A DNA stretch of 64,000 nt from Lepas anatifera. Lineage: Eukaryota > Arthropoda > Thecostraca > Lepadidae. The position numbers and the translations under genes were made by a program. The stretch spans positions 2,555,001-2,619,000 of the forward strand of contig JAOTON010001929.1 in NCBI GenBank assembly GCA_034440635.1, in the 5' to 3' direction. The notes under the pieces were generated by a model that had not been told where the DNA came from, did not search any database, and saw only the letters and a program-made list of their open reading frames with translations. This document shows, piece by piece, positions 11,146 to 24,449 of this stretch. The first letter of the stretch is position 1; the number at the start of each line of letters is the position of its first letter.

Positions 11146-14100
11146 CACTCAAAACCGCTCAGGAGAACTTTGCCACAAACTTCTCCCATTAGAAGCCAGT
11201 GGTGTCTCCCTGTTCTATCCCCATACCTCATTGAGTTATTTGCATTTTGGCGGGAAAGTGTAAGAAGCCCCACGTATCTTTCGGATGAGAACCCATTGGG
11301 ACCGTTCTCATGCAAGAGAACAGGCGAGCACCGGCACTCAAATACATCGCCTTTAGTTTCTTCGTAAAGAACGCAAAGAAGGGATAGCGTTCTCGAACTA
11401 CTTCTCGGGAATGGTCTCAGCTGATTGTGCGCGTGCGTGACGCTGCTGGGCTGCGTCGACATGGCAACACAACGACGCGACAGCGGATGGTTCATTTGCA
11501 GTGGGAAGCTCCGGGAGTTGAGAAGTGGAGCATCTGGCGCCTGTTTTGTTAAGGTAAGTGTGACGGCACTTTGTTAATTGGTAACAACTGTCGTGTATGG
11601 TAACTAAATGTGGCTACTGGCCTATGGAAAATTTGCATCTTTGTGCAAAACTGTGGTACCACCGACACTTTGTGGCAGACCTGGCAAAACGTTTGGATGG
11701 GGCCAGCCCTGGAAAAAATTCAAAAACGTAGTGTTTCTGAACAACAAAAGCACAAAACGCTTTGCGCTTTGAAGAAGGGTCACGGGATCCACTGGCGATG
11801 TGCAGTTAGGTTGACTTTACCGTCTTCCTGTGAGAGGCGGGGTTTGGGAAGGAGGGGGAGGGTTGGTTTTGTCCATCCGTCCATAGGCAGATCTTGAATT
11901 GCCGATCAGGGGAGAGACACATGTCCAGGGCATCATCCAGACCTGGGGGACGCCAATGCCAGGGGCGACACAAATTTATCCGTTGGGCGCCAAATCCGAT
12001 CGCGATAGCGCTTATTCTTGCTTCCCGGGAAGGAAGTGACATTTATGGGGGCCCCCATTGACCTTTCAGAAAGTGTCATTGATCTCTCAGGGGGCATCGA
12101 TAGTCGGTTGGGCGAAGTGGTGGCAAAAGTCTTTAAAAGGTCTCTTTGTCCCATAGATCGGTCTATGCATCCCTCATATTTCTCTGATATATCTTTAAAA
12201 TAAAGCTGGTAAAATATAGCTTATGAACCGGCATCTTAATGCTCAAATAGAACAGACCAGTGGCGGATCCAAAAGACCTGCCCCTTAGAAATGTCCGAGC
12301 CCCAATAGTAAATGCATATCTGGATGCTGTCCGAGGTGCTGGCGGGGCAGGCTCCCAGCCCCCACCCCCCCTCTCAAATTAAGTCTTGGATCTGCCACAT
12401 TAAAGGGAGATACGCGAAAAATTATTATTGTGGTTTCTTGCTATTTGAAAAATCCTGATAACAAAACCATCAATTATTTTTGTACCTTCGATAAAATTTT
12501 GGGAAGCCACTCACTTATCGAAATAGGTTAACAGTTTCGATAAAATGCCCATCACTTACCCATGCCCATACCCATCACTTACTTTTCGAAAACTATTTAA
12601 AGTTGAAAAGTAATGTTTTTTTATTATACAAATGTCTGTTCTCCTGTATTTGTATTTGAATTCATTAATTCAACTACAAAATGAACTAAACTACAAAATG
12701 AATTAGTTTTCCCTAGAAACGGAAAAAAAACATAATTCCTCAAGTCTTCAGTGGTTTTGTACCTCGGGTCTTGATTAATTTTCTGCTTCAGCCCCAGGAT
12801 GACAAAAATTTGGCATCAGATAGGTCACGTGACCCCGGTTTGATAATTTCTAGGCTTCTGATTGGTTAATTGTGATTTCTGTTAAGCCCTATGTTTCTGT
12901 TTCAAAAGAGTTTTGGAATGTTGTTTTTCTTAAGTATTTTTTTCTGTAGTAGTCCAAAGTTCTACATCACTGTTTAGGATAGATATGACCTAATTCTTAG
13001 AGAAATTGGTAGCCCTAGCCGTGTGTACGTCATATACATCGATATGAGGTGTACCGATAAAGTCGTCTAGAAATGTTGACTTTGAGAGCAATTTTAGGGC
13101 ATTTGCAAGCAGAATTCGCAAACATGAGAATAGGACTTCTGAAATAACTTTTTGTGACCTTTCGATCTAGCCAATAAAATTGTTTCCGCGTATTTCCCTT
13201 TAACTCAAACGTTTGGGTGTTTTTGGTCCATTTTTCGCGTGTTTTGAGCAGACTCATTTCCTTTTTCAGAGGCAGAACAAGTGGCGGTCATTAAAAGCCT
13301 GCTCGGGACTGCTGGGCTGGTGGTTCGTCAAAGCTGAAACTCGAGGAGGTCAGCCTAGTCCTCGGAGATTAGCAGCTTTTACAGGAGATGCGGGACGTGA
13401 GTGGGCCTCACGCAAAGCCCTGTGCGTTTGTGAACAGATATCTTCTTTTATCTGCAGACATAATGGGCTGATCATTAGTTATGCTCCCTTTATAGGGGCG
13501 TTCGACCTCCCTACTGACGTCACGTGCCTTTACTGTTTCCAGGCCACATCATAACACTTTTGATCCGTTTGTGTTACAATATAAAGAAAACGCATTGTGT
13601 TGTTTTGTCGCCAAGTGAATCTTTAAGAGTCTATAAATATTTGATTGAACACCAGTGCATTTTATTAACTTTGGCGTGATTTTCCATGCCTCACCACACC
13701 AGTTTCACTTCTTTGGCATCCCATTCTTTTGGAGAAGTCACGGTTACGTATGCCCATTTTCAGCTTCAGTTCTGTGTGAATTATCCGTTTTTTTCTAAGT
13801 GCTTAACAATTTGGCTGAGACTAAAACACGAGGTCATGTTTCTGATTAGCTCCACCACAACAGTGGAGCTTATCAAAAATGTGACTTGTGATCCAGCCTT
13901 AGACCTAATTGCTAAGTGCTACGAATAAGCGGATAATGTACGTGAAGCTAGCGGTATTCCTCCTTTAAGCACCATATGAAAGAATCTTAGCACGTCTTCA
14001 AGAAGAAAGGTAGTCGTTCTCAGAGTAGACGCAGCGTGAAAGTTTCGAGAATCTATTACTTCTTGAAAGATGGATACGGCTTCTTCTAGCAAACTCTAAA

Positions 14101-14284
14101 AACCGGAAAGGGTACTCACATAATATTCTTAAGACAGCTGAGAACTGTTTGAATTCTCCTGAAAGAAATGAAATACGTCTCACCGAAGAACATAAAGAAG
14201 CGCATCACGTCTCGATATGAGAACCCCTATCAGTCTCGTTGAGAACCCTGACAGGTCTTAAAATTTGCTGTCCGATTATTGATA
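11146..14284 (-). mobile_element. CACTG-type element, reverse, lacking its last ~50 bp
   Basis: It begins CACTCAAAACCGCTC directly after the TA at 11144-11145. It is the same insertion as 43162-46349 in copy 2, because the flank is identical. It carries the TTAA-MITE at 12404-13199. It stops at GTCCGATTATTGATA (14284), about 50 bp before the expected terminus, where another reversed element begins. The missing end was lost by recombination or by insertion followed by deletion. Confidence 0.8.
12404..13199 (+). mobile_element. TTAA-flanked MITE (AGGGAGATACGCG family)
   Basis: This 796-bp insertion has ends AGGGAGATACGCGAAAA and the inverted near-match ending CGCGTATTTCCCT. It is bounded by TTAA at 12400-12403 and 13200-13203. 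CACTG elements without it show a single TTAA at this point, for example the complement at about 3383-3388. No transposase is encoded. TTAA targeting fits piggyBac- or Kolobok-type elements; the choice is unresolved. Confidence 0.85.
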
Positions 14285-17200
14285 CACTGCAAAACCGCTC
14301 AGGAGAACTTTGCCACAAGCTTCTCCCATTAGAAGCCAGTGGTGTCTCCCTGTTCTTTCCCAATACCTCATTGAGTTCTTTGCATTTTGGCGGGAAAGTG
14401 TAAGAAGCCCCACGTATCTTTCGGATGAGAACCCATTGGGACCGTTCTTATGCAAGAGAACAGGCGAGCACCGGCACACTCAAAACCGCTCAGGAGAACT
14501 TTGCCACAAACTTCTCCCATTAGAAGCCAGTGGTGTCTCCCTGTTCTATCCCAATACCTCATTGAGTTCTTTGCATTTTGGCGGGAAAGTGTAAGAAGCC
14601 CCACGTATCTTTCGGATGAGAACCCATTGGGACCGTTCTCATGCAAGAGAACAGGCGAGCACCGGCACTCAAATACACCGATTTTAGTTTCTTCGTAAAG
14701 AACGCAAAGAAGGGATAGCGTTCTCGAACTACTTCTCGGGAATGGTTTCAGCTGATTGTGCGCGTGCGTGACGCTGCTGGGCTGCGTCGCCATGGCAACA
14801 CAACGACGCGACAGCGGATGGTTCATTTGCAGTGGGAAGCTTCGGGAGTTGAGAAGTGGAGCATCTGGCGCCTGTTTTGTTAAGGTAAGTGTGACGGCAC
14901 TTTGTTAATTGGTAACAACTGTCGTGTATGGTAAGTAAATGTGGCTACTGGCCTATGGAAAATTTGCATCTTTGTACAAAACTGTGGTACCACCGACCCT
15001 TTGTGGCAGACCTGGCAAAACGTTTGGATGGGGCCAGCCCTGGAAAAAATTCAAAAACGTAGTGTTTCTGAAGAACAAAAAACAAAACGCTTTGCGCTTT
15101 GAAGAAGGGCCACGGGATCCACTGGCGATGTGCAGTTAGGTTGACTTTACCGTCTTCCTGTGAGAAGTGGGGTTTGGGAAGGAGGGGGGAGGGTTGGTTT
15201 TCCCCATCCGTCCATAGGCAGATCTTGAATTGCCGATCAGGGGAGAGACACATGTTCAGGGCGTCATCCAGACCTGGGGGACGCCAATGCCAGGGGCGAC
15301 ACAAATATATCCGTTGGGCGCCAAATCCGATCGCGATAGCGCTTATTCTTGCTTCCCGGGAAGGAAGCGACATTTATGGGGGCCCCATTGACCTTTCAGA
15401 AAGTGTCATTGATCTCTCAGGGGGCATCGATAGTCGGTTGGGCGAAGTGGTGGCAAAAGTCTTTAAAAAGTCTCTTTGTCCCATAGATCGGTCTATGCAT
15501 CCTTCATATTTCTCTGATATATCTTTAAAATAAAGCTGGTAAAATATAGCTTATGAACCGGCATCTTAATGCTCAAATAGAACAGACCAGTGGCGGATCC
15601 AAGAGGCCTGCCCCTTAGAAATGTCCGAGCCCCAATAGTAAATGCATAGCTGGATGCTGTCCGAGGTGCTGGCGGGGCAGGCTCCAAGCCCCTACCCCCC
15701 TCTCAAATGAAGTCTTGGATCTGCCACATTAGCACAAACGTTTGGGTGTTTTTGGTCCATTTTTCGCGTGTTTTGAGCAGACTCATCTCCTTTTTCAGAG
15801 GCAGAACAAGTGGCGGTCATCAAAAGCCTGCTCGGGACTGCTGGGTTGGTGGTTCGTCAAAGCTGAAAATCGAGGAGGTCAGCCTAGTCCTCGGAGATCA
15901 GCAGCTTTTAGAGGAGATGCGGGACGTGAGTGGGCCTCACGCAAAGCCCTGTGCGTTTGTGAACAGATATCTTCTTTTATCTGCAGACATAAGGGGCTGA
16001 TCATTAGTTATGCTCCCTTTATAGGGGCGTTCGACCTCCCTACTGACGTCATGTGCCTTCACTGTTTGCAGGCCACATCATAACAATTTTGATCCGTTTG
16101 TGTTACAATATAAAGAAAACGCATTGTGTTGTTTTGTCGCCAAGTGAATCTTTAAGAGTCTATAAATATTTGATTGAACACCAGTGCATTGTATTAACTT
16201 TGGCGTGATTTTCCATGCCTCACCACACCAGTTTCACTTCTTTGGCATCCCATTCTTTTGGAGAAGTCACGGTTACGTATGCCCATTTTCAGCTGCAGTT
16301 CTGTGTGAATTATCCGCTTTTTTCTAAGTGCTTAACAATTTGGCTGAGACTAAAACACGAGGTCATGTTTCTGATTAGCTCCACCACAACAGTGGAGCTT
16401 ATCAAAAATGTGACTTGGCATCCGGCCTCAGACCTAATTGCTAAGTGCTACGAATAAGCGGATAATTTACGTGAAGCTAGCGGTATTCCTCCTTTAAGCA
16501 CCATATGAAAGAATCTTAGCACGTCTTCAAGAAGAAAGGTAGTCGTTCTCAGAGTAGACGCAGCGTGAAAATTTCGAGAATCTATTACTTCTTGAAAGAT
16601 GGATACGGCTTCTTCTCGAAAACTCTAAAAACCGGAAAAGGTACTTACAGAATATTCTTAAGACAGCTGAGAACTTTTTGAATTCTCCCGAAAGAAATGA
16701 AATACGTTTCACCGAAGAACATAAAGAAGCGCATCACGTCTCGATATGAGAACCCCTATCAGTCTCGTTGAGAACCCTGACAAGTCTTAAAATTTGCTGT
16801 CCGATTATTGATATGGTGCAAGTTAAGTGCAAGAACTCTACGGGTTCTCCACCGGTTTTCAGTGCACTCAAATACATCGATTTTAGTTTCTTCGTAAAGA
16901 ACGCAAAGAAGGGATAGCGTTCTCGAACTACTTCTCGGGAATGGTCTCAGCTGATTGTGCGCGTGCGTGACGCTGCTGGGCTGCGTCGCCATGGCAACAC
17001 AACGACGCGACAGCGGATGGTTCATTTGCAGTGGGAAGCTTCGGGAGTTGAGAAGTGGAGCATCTGGCGCCTGATTTGTTAAGGTAAGTGTGACGGCACT
17101 TTTTTAATTGGTAACAACTGTCGTGTATGGTAACTAAATGTGGCTACTGGCCTATGGAAAATTTGCATCTTTGTACAAAACTGTGGTACCACCGACCCTT

Positions 17201-19014
17201 TGTGGCAGACCTGGCAAAACGTTTGGATGGGGCCAGCCCTGGAAAAAAATTCAAAAACGTAGTGTTTCTGAAGAACCGAAAACAAAACGCTTTGCGCTTT
17301 GAAGAAGGGTCACGAGATCCACTGGCGATGTGCAGTTAGGTTGACTTTGCCGTCTTCCTGTGAGAGGCGGGGTTTGGGAAGGAGGGGGAGGGTTGGTTTT
17401 GTCCATCCGTCTATAGGCAGATCTTGAATTGCCGATCAGGGGAGAGACACATGTTCAGGGCGTCATCCAGACCTGGGGGACGCCAATGCCAGGGGCGGAA
17501 AAAATATATCCGTTTGGCGCCAAATCCGATCGCGATAGCGCTTATTCTTGCTTCCCGGGAAGGAAGCGACATTTATGGGGGCCCCCATTGACCTTTCAGA
17601 AAGTGTCATTGATCTCTCAGGAGGCATCGATAGTCGGTTGGGCGAAGTGGTGGCAAAAGTCTTTAAAAAGTATCTTTGTCCCATAGATCGGTCTATGCAT
17701 CCCTCATATTTCTCTGATATATCTTTAAAATAAAGCTGGTAAAATATAGCTTATGAACCGGCATCTTAATGCTCAAATAGAACAGAACAGTGGCGGATCC
17801 AAGAGGCCTGCCCCTTAGAAATGTCCGAGCCCCAATAGTAAATGCATAGCTGGATGTTGTCCGAGGTGCTGGCGGGGCAGGCTCCAAGCCCCCCCCCCTC
17901 TCAAATGAAGTCCTGGATCTGCCACATTAACTTAAAAATTTGGGTGTTTTTGGTCCATTTTTCGCGTGTTTTGAGCACTCATTTCCTTTTTCAGAGGCAG
18001 AGCAAGTGGCGGCCATCAAAAGCCTGCTCGGGACTGCTGGGTTGGTGGTTCGTCAAAGCTGAAAATCGAGGAGGTCAGCCTAGTCCTCGGAGATCAGCAG
18101 CTTTTAGAGGAGATGCTGGACGTGAGTGGGTCTCACGCAAAGCCCTGTGCGTTTGTGAACATATATCTTCTTTTATCTGCAGACATAGGGGGCTGATCAT
18201 TAGTTATGCTCCCTTTATAAGGGCGTTCAACCTCCCTACTGACTTCATGTGCCTTCACTGTTTGCAGGCCACATCATAACAATTTTGATCCGTTTGTGTT
18301 ACAATATAAAGAAAACGCAATGTGTTGTTTTGTCGCCAAGTGAATATTTAAGAGCCTATAAATATTTGATTGAACACCAGTGCATTGTATTAACTTTGGC
18401 GTGATTTTCCATACCTCACCACACCGGTTTCACTTCTTTGGCATCTCATTCTTTTGGAGAAGGCACGGTTACGTATGCCCATTTTCAGCTTCAGTTCTGT
18501 GTGAATTATCCGGTTTTTTCTAAGTGCTTAACAATTTGGCTGAGACTAAAACATGAGGTCATGTTTTTGATTAGCTCCACCACAACAGTGGAGCTTATTA
18601 AAAATGTGACCTGGCATGCAGCCTTAGACCTAATTGCTAAGTGCTACGAATAAGCGGATAATTTACGTGAAGCTAGCGGTATTCCTCCTTTAAGCACCAT
18701 ATGAAAGAATCTTAGCACGTCTTCAAGAAGAAAGGTAATCGTTCTCCGAGTAGACGCAGCGTGAAAATTTTGAGAATCTATTACTTCTTGAAAGATGGAT
18801 ACGGCTTCTTCTAGAAAACTCTAAAAACCGGAAAGGGTACTCACAGAATATTCTTAAAACAGCTGAGAACTGTTTGAATTCTCCTGAAAGAAATGAAATA
18901 CGTTTCACCGAAGAACATAAAGAAGCGCATCACGTCTCGATATGAGAACCCCTATCAGTCTCGTTGAGAACCCTGACAGGTCTTAAAATTTGCTGTCCGA
19001 TTATTGATATGGTG
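14285..19014 (-). mobile_element. CACTG-type element, reverse, split by a nested copy
   Basis: Its right terminus begins CACTGCAAAACCGC (one inserted G) after TA at 14283-14284. It runs to 14476, is interrupted by the complete element 14477-16864, and resumes at 16865. It stops at ATATGGTG (19014), about 45 bp short of its terminus, where a forward element starts without a spacer. Confidence 0.75.
14477..16864 (-). mobile_element. CACTG-type element nested in a sister copy
   Basis: This complete 2388-bp reverse copy is flanked by CA on both sides (14475-14476 and 16865-16866). The outer element continues across it without loss, from GCACCGGCA to CTCAAATACATCG. It shows self-insertion and again a 2-bp target duplication. 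It lacks the TTAA-MITE carried by its neighbours. Confidence 0.87.
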
Positions 19015-21107
19015 CACTGAAAACCGGTGGAGAACCCGTAGAGTTCTTGCACTTAACTTGCACCATATCAATAATCGGACAGCAAATTTTAAGACCTGTC
19101 AGGGTTCTCAACGAGACTGATAGGGGTTCTCATATCGAGACGTGATGCGCTTCTTTATGTTCTTCGGTGAAACGTATTTCATTTCTTTTCAAGAGAATTC
19201 AAACAGTTCTCAGCTGTCTTAAGAATATTCTGTGAGTACCCTTTCCGGTTTTTAGAGTTTTCTAGAAGAAGCCGTATCCATCTTTCAAGAAGTAATAGAT
19301 TCTCGAAATTTTCACGCTGCGTCTACTCTGAGAACGACTACCTTTCTTCTTGAAGACGTGCTAAGATTCTTTCATATGGTGCTTAAAGGAGGAATACCGC
19401 TAGCTTCACGTAAATTATCCGCTTATTCGTAGCACTTAGCAATTAGGTCTAAGGCCGGATGTCAAGTCACATTTTAATAAGCTCCACTGTTGTGGTGGAG
19501 CTAATCAAAAACATGACCTCGTGTAATCCAGCCAAATTGTTAAGCACTTAGAAAAAGCGGATAATTCACACAGAACTGAAGCTGAAAATGGGCATACGTA
19601 GCCGTGACTTCTCCAAAAGAATGGGATGCCAAAGAAGTGAAACTGGTGTGGCGAGGCATGGAAAATCACGCCAAAGTTAATACAATGCACTGGTGTTCAA
19701 TCAAATATTTATAGACTCTTAAAGATTCACTTGGCGACAAAACAACACAATGCATTTTCTTTATATTGTAACACAAACGGATCAAAATTGTTATAATATG
19801 GCCTGCAAACAGTGAAGGCACATGACGTCAGTAGGGAGGTCGAACGCCCATATAAAGGGAGCATAACTAATGATCAACCTCCTATGTCTGCAGATAAAAG
19901 AATATATATGTTCACAAACGCACAGGGCTTTGCGCGAGGCCCACTCACGTCCAGCATCTCCTCTAAAAGCTGATGATATCCGAGGACTAGGCTGACCTCC
20001 TCGATTTTCAGCTTTGACGAACCACCAACCCAGCAGTCCCGAGCAGGCTTTTGATGGCCGCCACTTGTTCTGCCTCTGAAAAAGGAAATGAGTCTGCTCA
20101 AAACACGCGAAAAATGGACCAAAAACACCCAAACGTTTGAGTTAATGTGGCAGATCCAGGATTTCATTTGAGAGGGGGGGCTTGGAGCCTGCCCCGCCAG
20201 CACCTCGGACAGCATCCATCTATGTATTTACTATTAGGGCTCGGACATTTCTAAGGGGCAGGCCTCTTGGATCCGCCACTGGTCTTTTCTATTTGAGCAT
20301 TAAGATGCCGGTTCATAAGCTATATTTTACCAGCTTTATTTTAAAGATATATCAGAGAAATATGAGGGATGCATAGACCGATCTATGGGACAAAGAGACT
20401 TTTTAAAGACTTTTGCCACCACTTCGCCCAACCGACTATCGATGCCCCCTGAGAGATCAATGACACTTTCTGAAAGGTCAATTGGGCCCCCATAAATGTC
20501 GCTTCCTTCCCGGGAAGCAAGAATAAGCGCTATCGCGATCGGATTTGGCGCCCAAACGGATATATTTTTTCCGCCCCTGGCATTGGCGTCCCCCAGGTCT
20601 GGATGACGCCCTGAACATGTGTCTCTCCCTGATCGGCAATTCAAGATCTGCCTATAGACGGATGGACAAAACCAACCCTCCCCCTCCTTCTCAAACCCCG
20701 CCTCTCACAGGAAGACGGCAAAGTCAACCTAACTGCACATCGCCAGTGGATCTCGTGACCCTTCTTCAAAGCGCAAAGCGTTTTGTTTTCGGTTCTTCAG
20801 AAACACTACGTTTTTGAATTTTTTCCAGGGCTGGCCCCATCCAAACGTTTTGCCAGGTCTGCCACAAAGGGTCGGTGGTACCACAGTTTTGTACAAAGAT
20901 GCAAATTTTCCATAGGCCAGTAGCCACATTTAGTTACCATACACGACAGTTGTTACCAATTAAAAAAGTGCCGTCACACTTACCTTAACAAATCAGGCGC
21001 CAGATGCTCCACTTCTCAACTCCCGAAGCTTCCAACTGCAAATGAACCATCCGCTGTCGCGTCGTTGTGTTGCCATGGCGACGCAGCCCAGCAGCGTCAC
21101 GCACGCG
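19015..21107 (+). mobile_element. CACTG-type element, forward, right end missing
   Basis: It starts CACTGAAAACCGG at 19015, abutting a reversed copy. It ends inside the family consensus at GTCACGCACGCG, about 300 bp before the expected right terminus. The next forward copy starts at 21108, sharing only CAC at the junction. No target duplication fits, so this is an illegitimate or recombinational join. Confidence 0.75.
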
Positions 21108-24100
21108 CACTGAAAACCGGTGGAGAACCCGTAGAGTTCTTGCACTTAACTTGCACCATATCAATAATCGGACAGCAAATTTTAAGACCTGTCAGGGTTC
21201 TCAACGAGACTGATAGGGGTTCTCATATCGAGACGTGATGCGCTTCTTTATGTTCTTCGGTGAGGCGTATTTCATTTCTTTCAGGAGAATTCAAACAGTT
21301 CTCAGCTGTCTTAAGAATATTCTGTGAGTACCCTGTCCGGTTTTTAGAGTTTTCTAGAAGAAGCCGTATCCATCTTTCAAGAAGTAATAGATTCTCGAAA
21401 TTTTCACGCTGCGTCTACTCTGAGAACGACTACCTTTCTTCTTGAAGACGTGCTAAGATTCTATCATATGGTGCTTAAAGGAGGAATACCGCTAGCTTCA
21501 CGTACATTATCTGCTTATTCGTAGCACTTAGCAATTAGGTCTAAGGCCGGATCACAAGTCACATTTTTGATAAGCTCCACTGTTGTGGTGGAGCTAATCA
21601 GAAACATGACCTCGTGTTTTAGTCTCAGCCAAATTGTTAAGCACTTAGAAAAAAGCGGATAATTCACACAGAACTAAAGCTGAAAATGGGTATACGTAAC
21701 CGTGACTTCTCCAAAAGAATGGTATGCCAAAGAAGTAAAACTGGTGTGGTGAGGCATGGAAAATCACGCCAAAGTTAATACAATGCACTGGTGTTCAATC
21801 AAATATTTATAGACTCTTAAAGATTCACTTGGCGACAAAACAACACAATGCGTTTTCTTTATATTGTAACACAAACGGATCAAAATTGTTATGATGTGGC
21901 CTGGAAACAGTGAAGGCACATGACGTCAGTAGGGAGGTCGAACGCCCCTATAAAGGGAGCATAACTAATGATCAGCCCTTTATGTCTGCAGATAAAAGAA
22001 GATATCTGTTCACAAACGCACAGGGCTTTGCGTGAGGCCCACTCACGTCCCGCATCTCCTGTAAAAGCTGCTAATCTCCGAGGACTAGGCTGACCTCGAG
22101 TTTCAGCTTTGACGAACCACCAGCCCAGCAGTCCCGAGCAGGCTTTTAATGACCGCCACTTGTTCTGCCTCTGAAAAAGGAAATGAGTCTGCTCAAAACA
22201 CGCGAAAATGGACCAAAAACACCCAAACGTTTGAGTTAAAGGGAAATACGCGAAAACAATTTTATTGGCTAGATCGAAAGGTCACAAAAAGTTATTTCAG
22301 AAGTCCTATTCTCATGTTTGCGAATTCTGCCTGCAAATGCCCTAAAATTGCTCTCAAAGTCAACATTTCTAGACGACTTTATCGGTACACCTCATATCGA
22401 TATATATGACGTACACACGGCTAGGGCTACCAATTTCTCTAAGCATTAGGTCATATCTATCCTAAACAGTGATGTAGAACTTTGGACTACTACAGAAAAA
22501 AATACTTAAGAAAAACAACATTCCAAAACTCTTTTGAAACAGAAATATAGGGCTTAACAGAAATCACAATTAACCAATCAGAAGCCTAGAAATTATCAAA
22601 CCGGGGTCACGTGACCTATCTGACGCCAAAGTTTTGTCATCCTGGGGCTGAAGCAGAAAATTAATCAAGACCCGAGGTACAAAACCACTGAAGACTTGAG
22701 TAATTATGTTTTTTTCCGTTTCTAGGGAAAACTAATTCATTTTGTAGTTTAGTTCATTTTGTAGTTGAATTAATGAATTCAAATACAAATACAGGAGAAC
22801 AGACATTTGTATAATAAAAAAAACATTACTTTTCAACTTTAAATAGTTTTCGAAAAGTAAGTGATGGGTATGGGCATGGGTAAGTGATGGGCATTTTATC
22901 GAAACTGTTAACCTATTTCGATAAGTGAGTGGCCTCCCAAAATTTTATCGAAGGTACAAAAATAATTGATGGTTTTGTTATCAGGATTTTTCAAATAGCA
23001 AGAAACCACAATAATAATTTTTCGCGTATCTCCCTTTAATGTGGCAGATCCAAGACTTCATTTGAGAGGGGGGTGGGGGGCTAGGAGCCTGCCCCGCCAG
23101 CACCTCGGACAGCATCCAGATATGCATTTACTATTGGGGCTCGGACATTTCTAAGGGGAGGTCTTTTGGATCCGCCACTGGTCTGTTCTATTTGAGCATT
23201 AAGATGCCGGTTCATAAGCTATATTTTACCAGCTTTATTTTAAAGATATATCAGAGAAATATGAGGGATGCATAGACCGATCTATGGGACAAAGAGACCT
23301 TTTAAAGACTTTTGCCACCACTTCGCCCAACCGACTATCGATGCCCCCTGAGAGATCAATGACACTTTCTGAAAGGTCAATGGGGGCCCCCATAAATGTC
23401 ACTTCCTTCCCGGGAAGCAAGAATAAGCGCTATCGCGATCGGATTTGGCGCCCAACGGATAAATTTGTGTCGCCCCTGGCATTGGCGTCCCCCAGGTCTG
23501 GATGATGCCCTGGACATGTGTCTCTCCCCTGATCGGCAATTCAAGATCTGCCTATGGACGGATGGACAAAACCAACCCTCCCCCTCCTTCCCAAACCCCG
23601 CCTCTCACAGGAAGACGGTAAAGTCAACCTAACTGCACATCGCCAGTGGATCCCGTGACCCTTCTTCAAAGCGCAAAGCGTTTTGTGCTTTTGTTGTTCA
23701 GAAACACTACGTTTTTGAATTTTTTCCAGGGCTGGCCCCATCCAAACGTTTTGCCAGGTCTGCCACAAAGCGTCGGTGGTACCACAGTTTTGCACAAAGA
23801 TGCAAATTTTCCATAGGCCAGTAGCCACATTTAGTTACCATACACGACAGTTGTTACCAATTAACAAAGTGCCGTCACACTTACCTTCACAAAACAGGCG
23901 CCAGATGCTCCACTTCTCAACTCCCGGAGCTTCCCACTGCAAATGAACCATCCGCTGTCGCGTCGTTGTGTTGCCATGGCGACGCAGCCCAGCAGCGTCA
24001 CGCACGCGCACAATCAGCTGAGACCATTCCCGAGAAGTAGTTCGAGAACGCTATCCCTTCTTTGCGTTCTTTACGAAGAAACTAAAGGCGATGTATTTGA

Positions 24101-24292
24101 GTGCCGGTGCTCGCCTGTTCTCTTGCATGAGAACGGTCCCAATGGGTTCTCATCCGAAAGATACGTGGGGCTTCTTACACTTTCCCGCCAAAATGCAAAG
24201 AACTCAATGAGGTATTGGGATAGAACAGGGAGACACCACTGGCTTCTAATGGGAGAAGTTTGTGGCAAAGTTCTCCTGAGCGGTTTTGAGTG
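21108..24292 (+). mobile_element. CACTG-type element, forward, carrying the TTAA-MITE
   Basis: It runs from CACTGAAAACCGG to TTTTGAGTG and is followed by TGTGGTGCC at 24293. It is the counterpart of 48777-51963 in copy 2, because the right flank is identical. It is also an inverted partner of 11146-14284, sharing the MITE at the same internal position. Its original left flank was replaced in copy 1. Confidence 0.82.
22240..23035 (-). mobile_element. TTAA-flanked MITE (AGGGAGATACGCG family)
   Basis: This is an inverted copy of the 12404-13199 MITE at the same internal site of the forward CACTG element. It is bounded by TTAA at 22236-22239 and 23036-23039. Sharing this nested insertion shows that the two CACTG arms derive from one MITE-bearing ancestor. 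Confidence 0.83.
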
Positions 24293-24449
24293 TGTGGTGC
24301 CGCGCTCTTTGGCGCCAAAGCCCTGTTCCACGACCTCACGATGACCAGTCACGAACGCTGCGATAAGCGGTGTCAGGGAGTTCGCGGGCATTCCTGACGC
24401 CGGCGACATCGCCAGAGGTGTGGTATGGAAGCATCATCGTCTATCTGAG

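Noticed and set aside
11146..24292. Single composite transposon using the outermost CACTG ends
   Set aside because: The outer flanks are TA and TG, so no common 2-bp duplication brackets the whole. Copy 2 shows separate elements with their own duplications at the same place.
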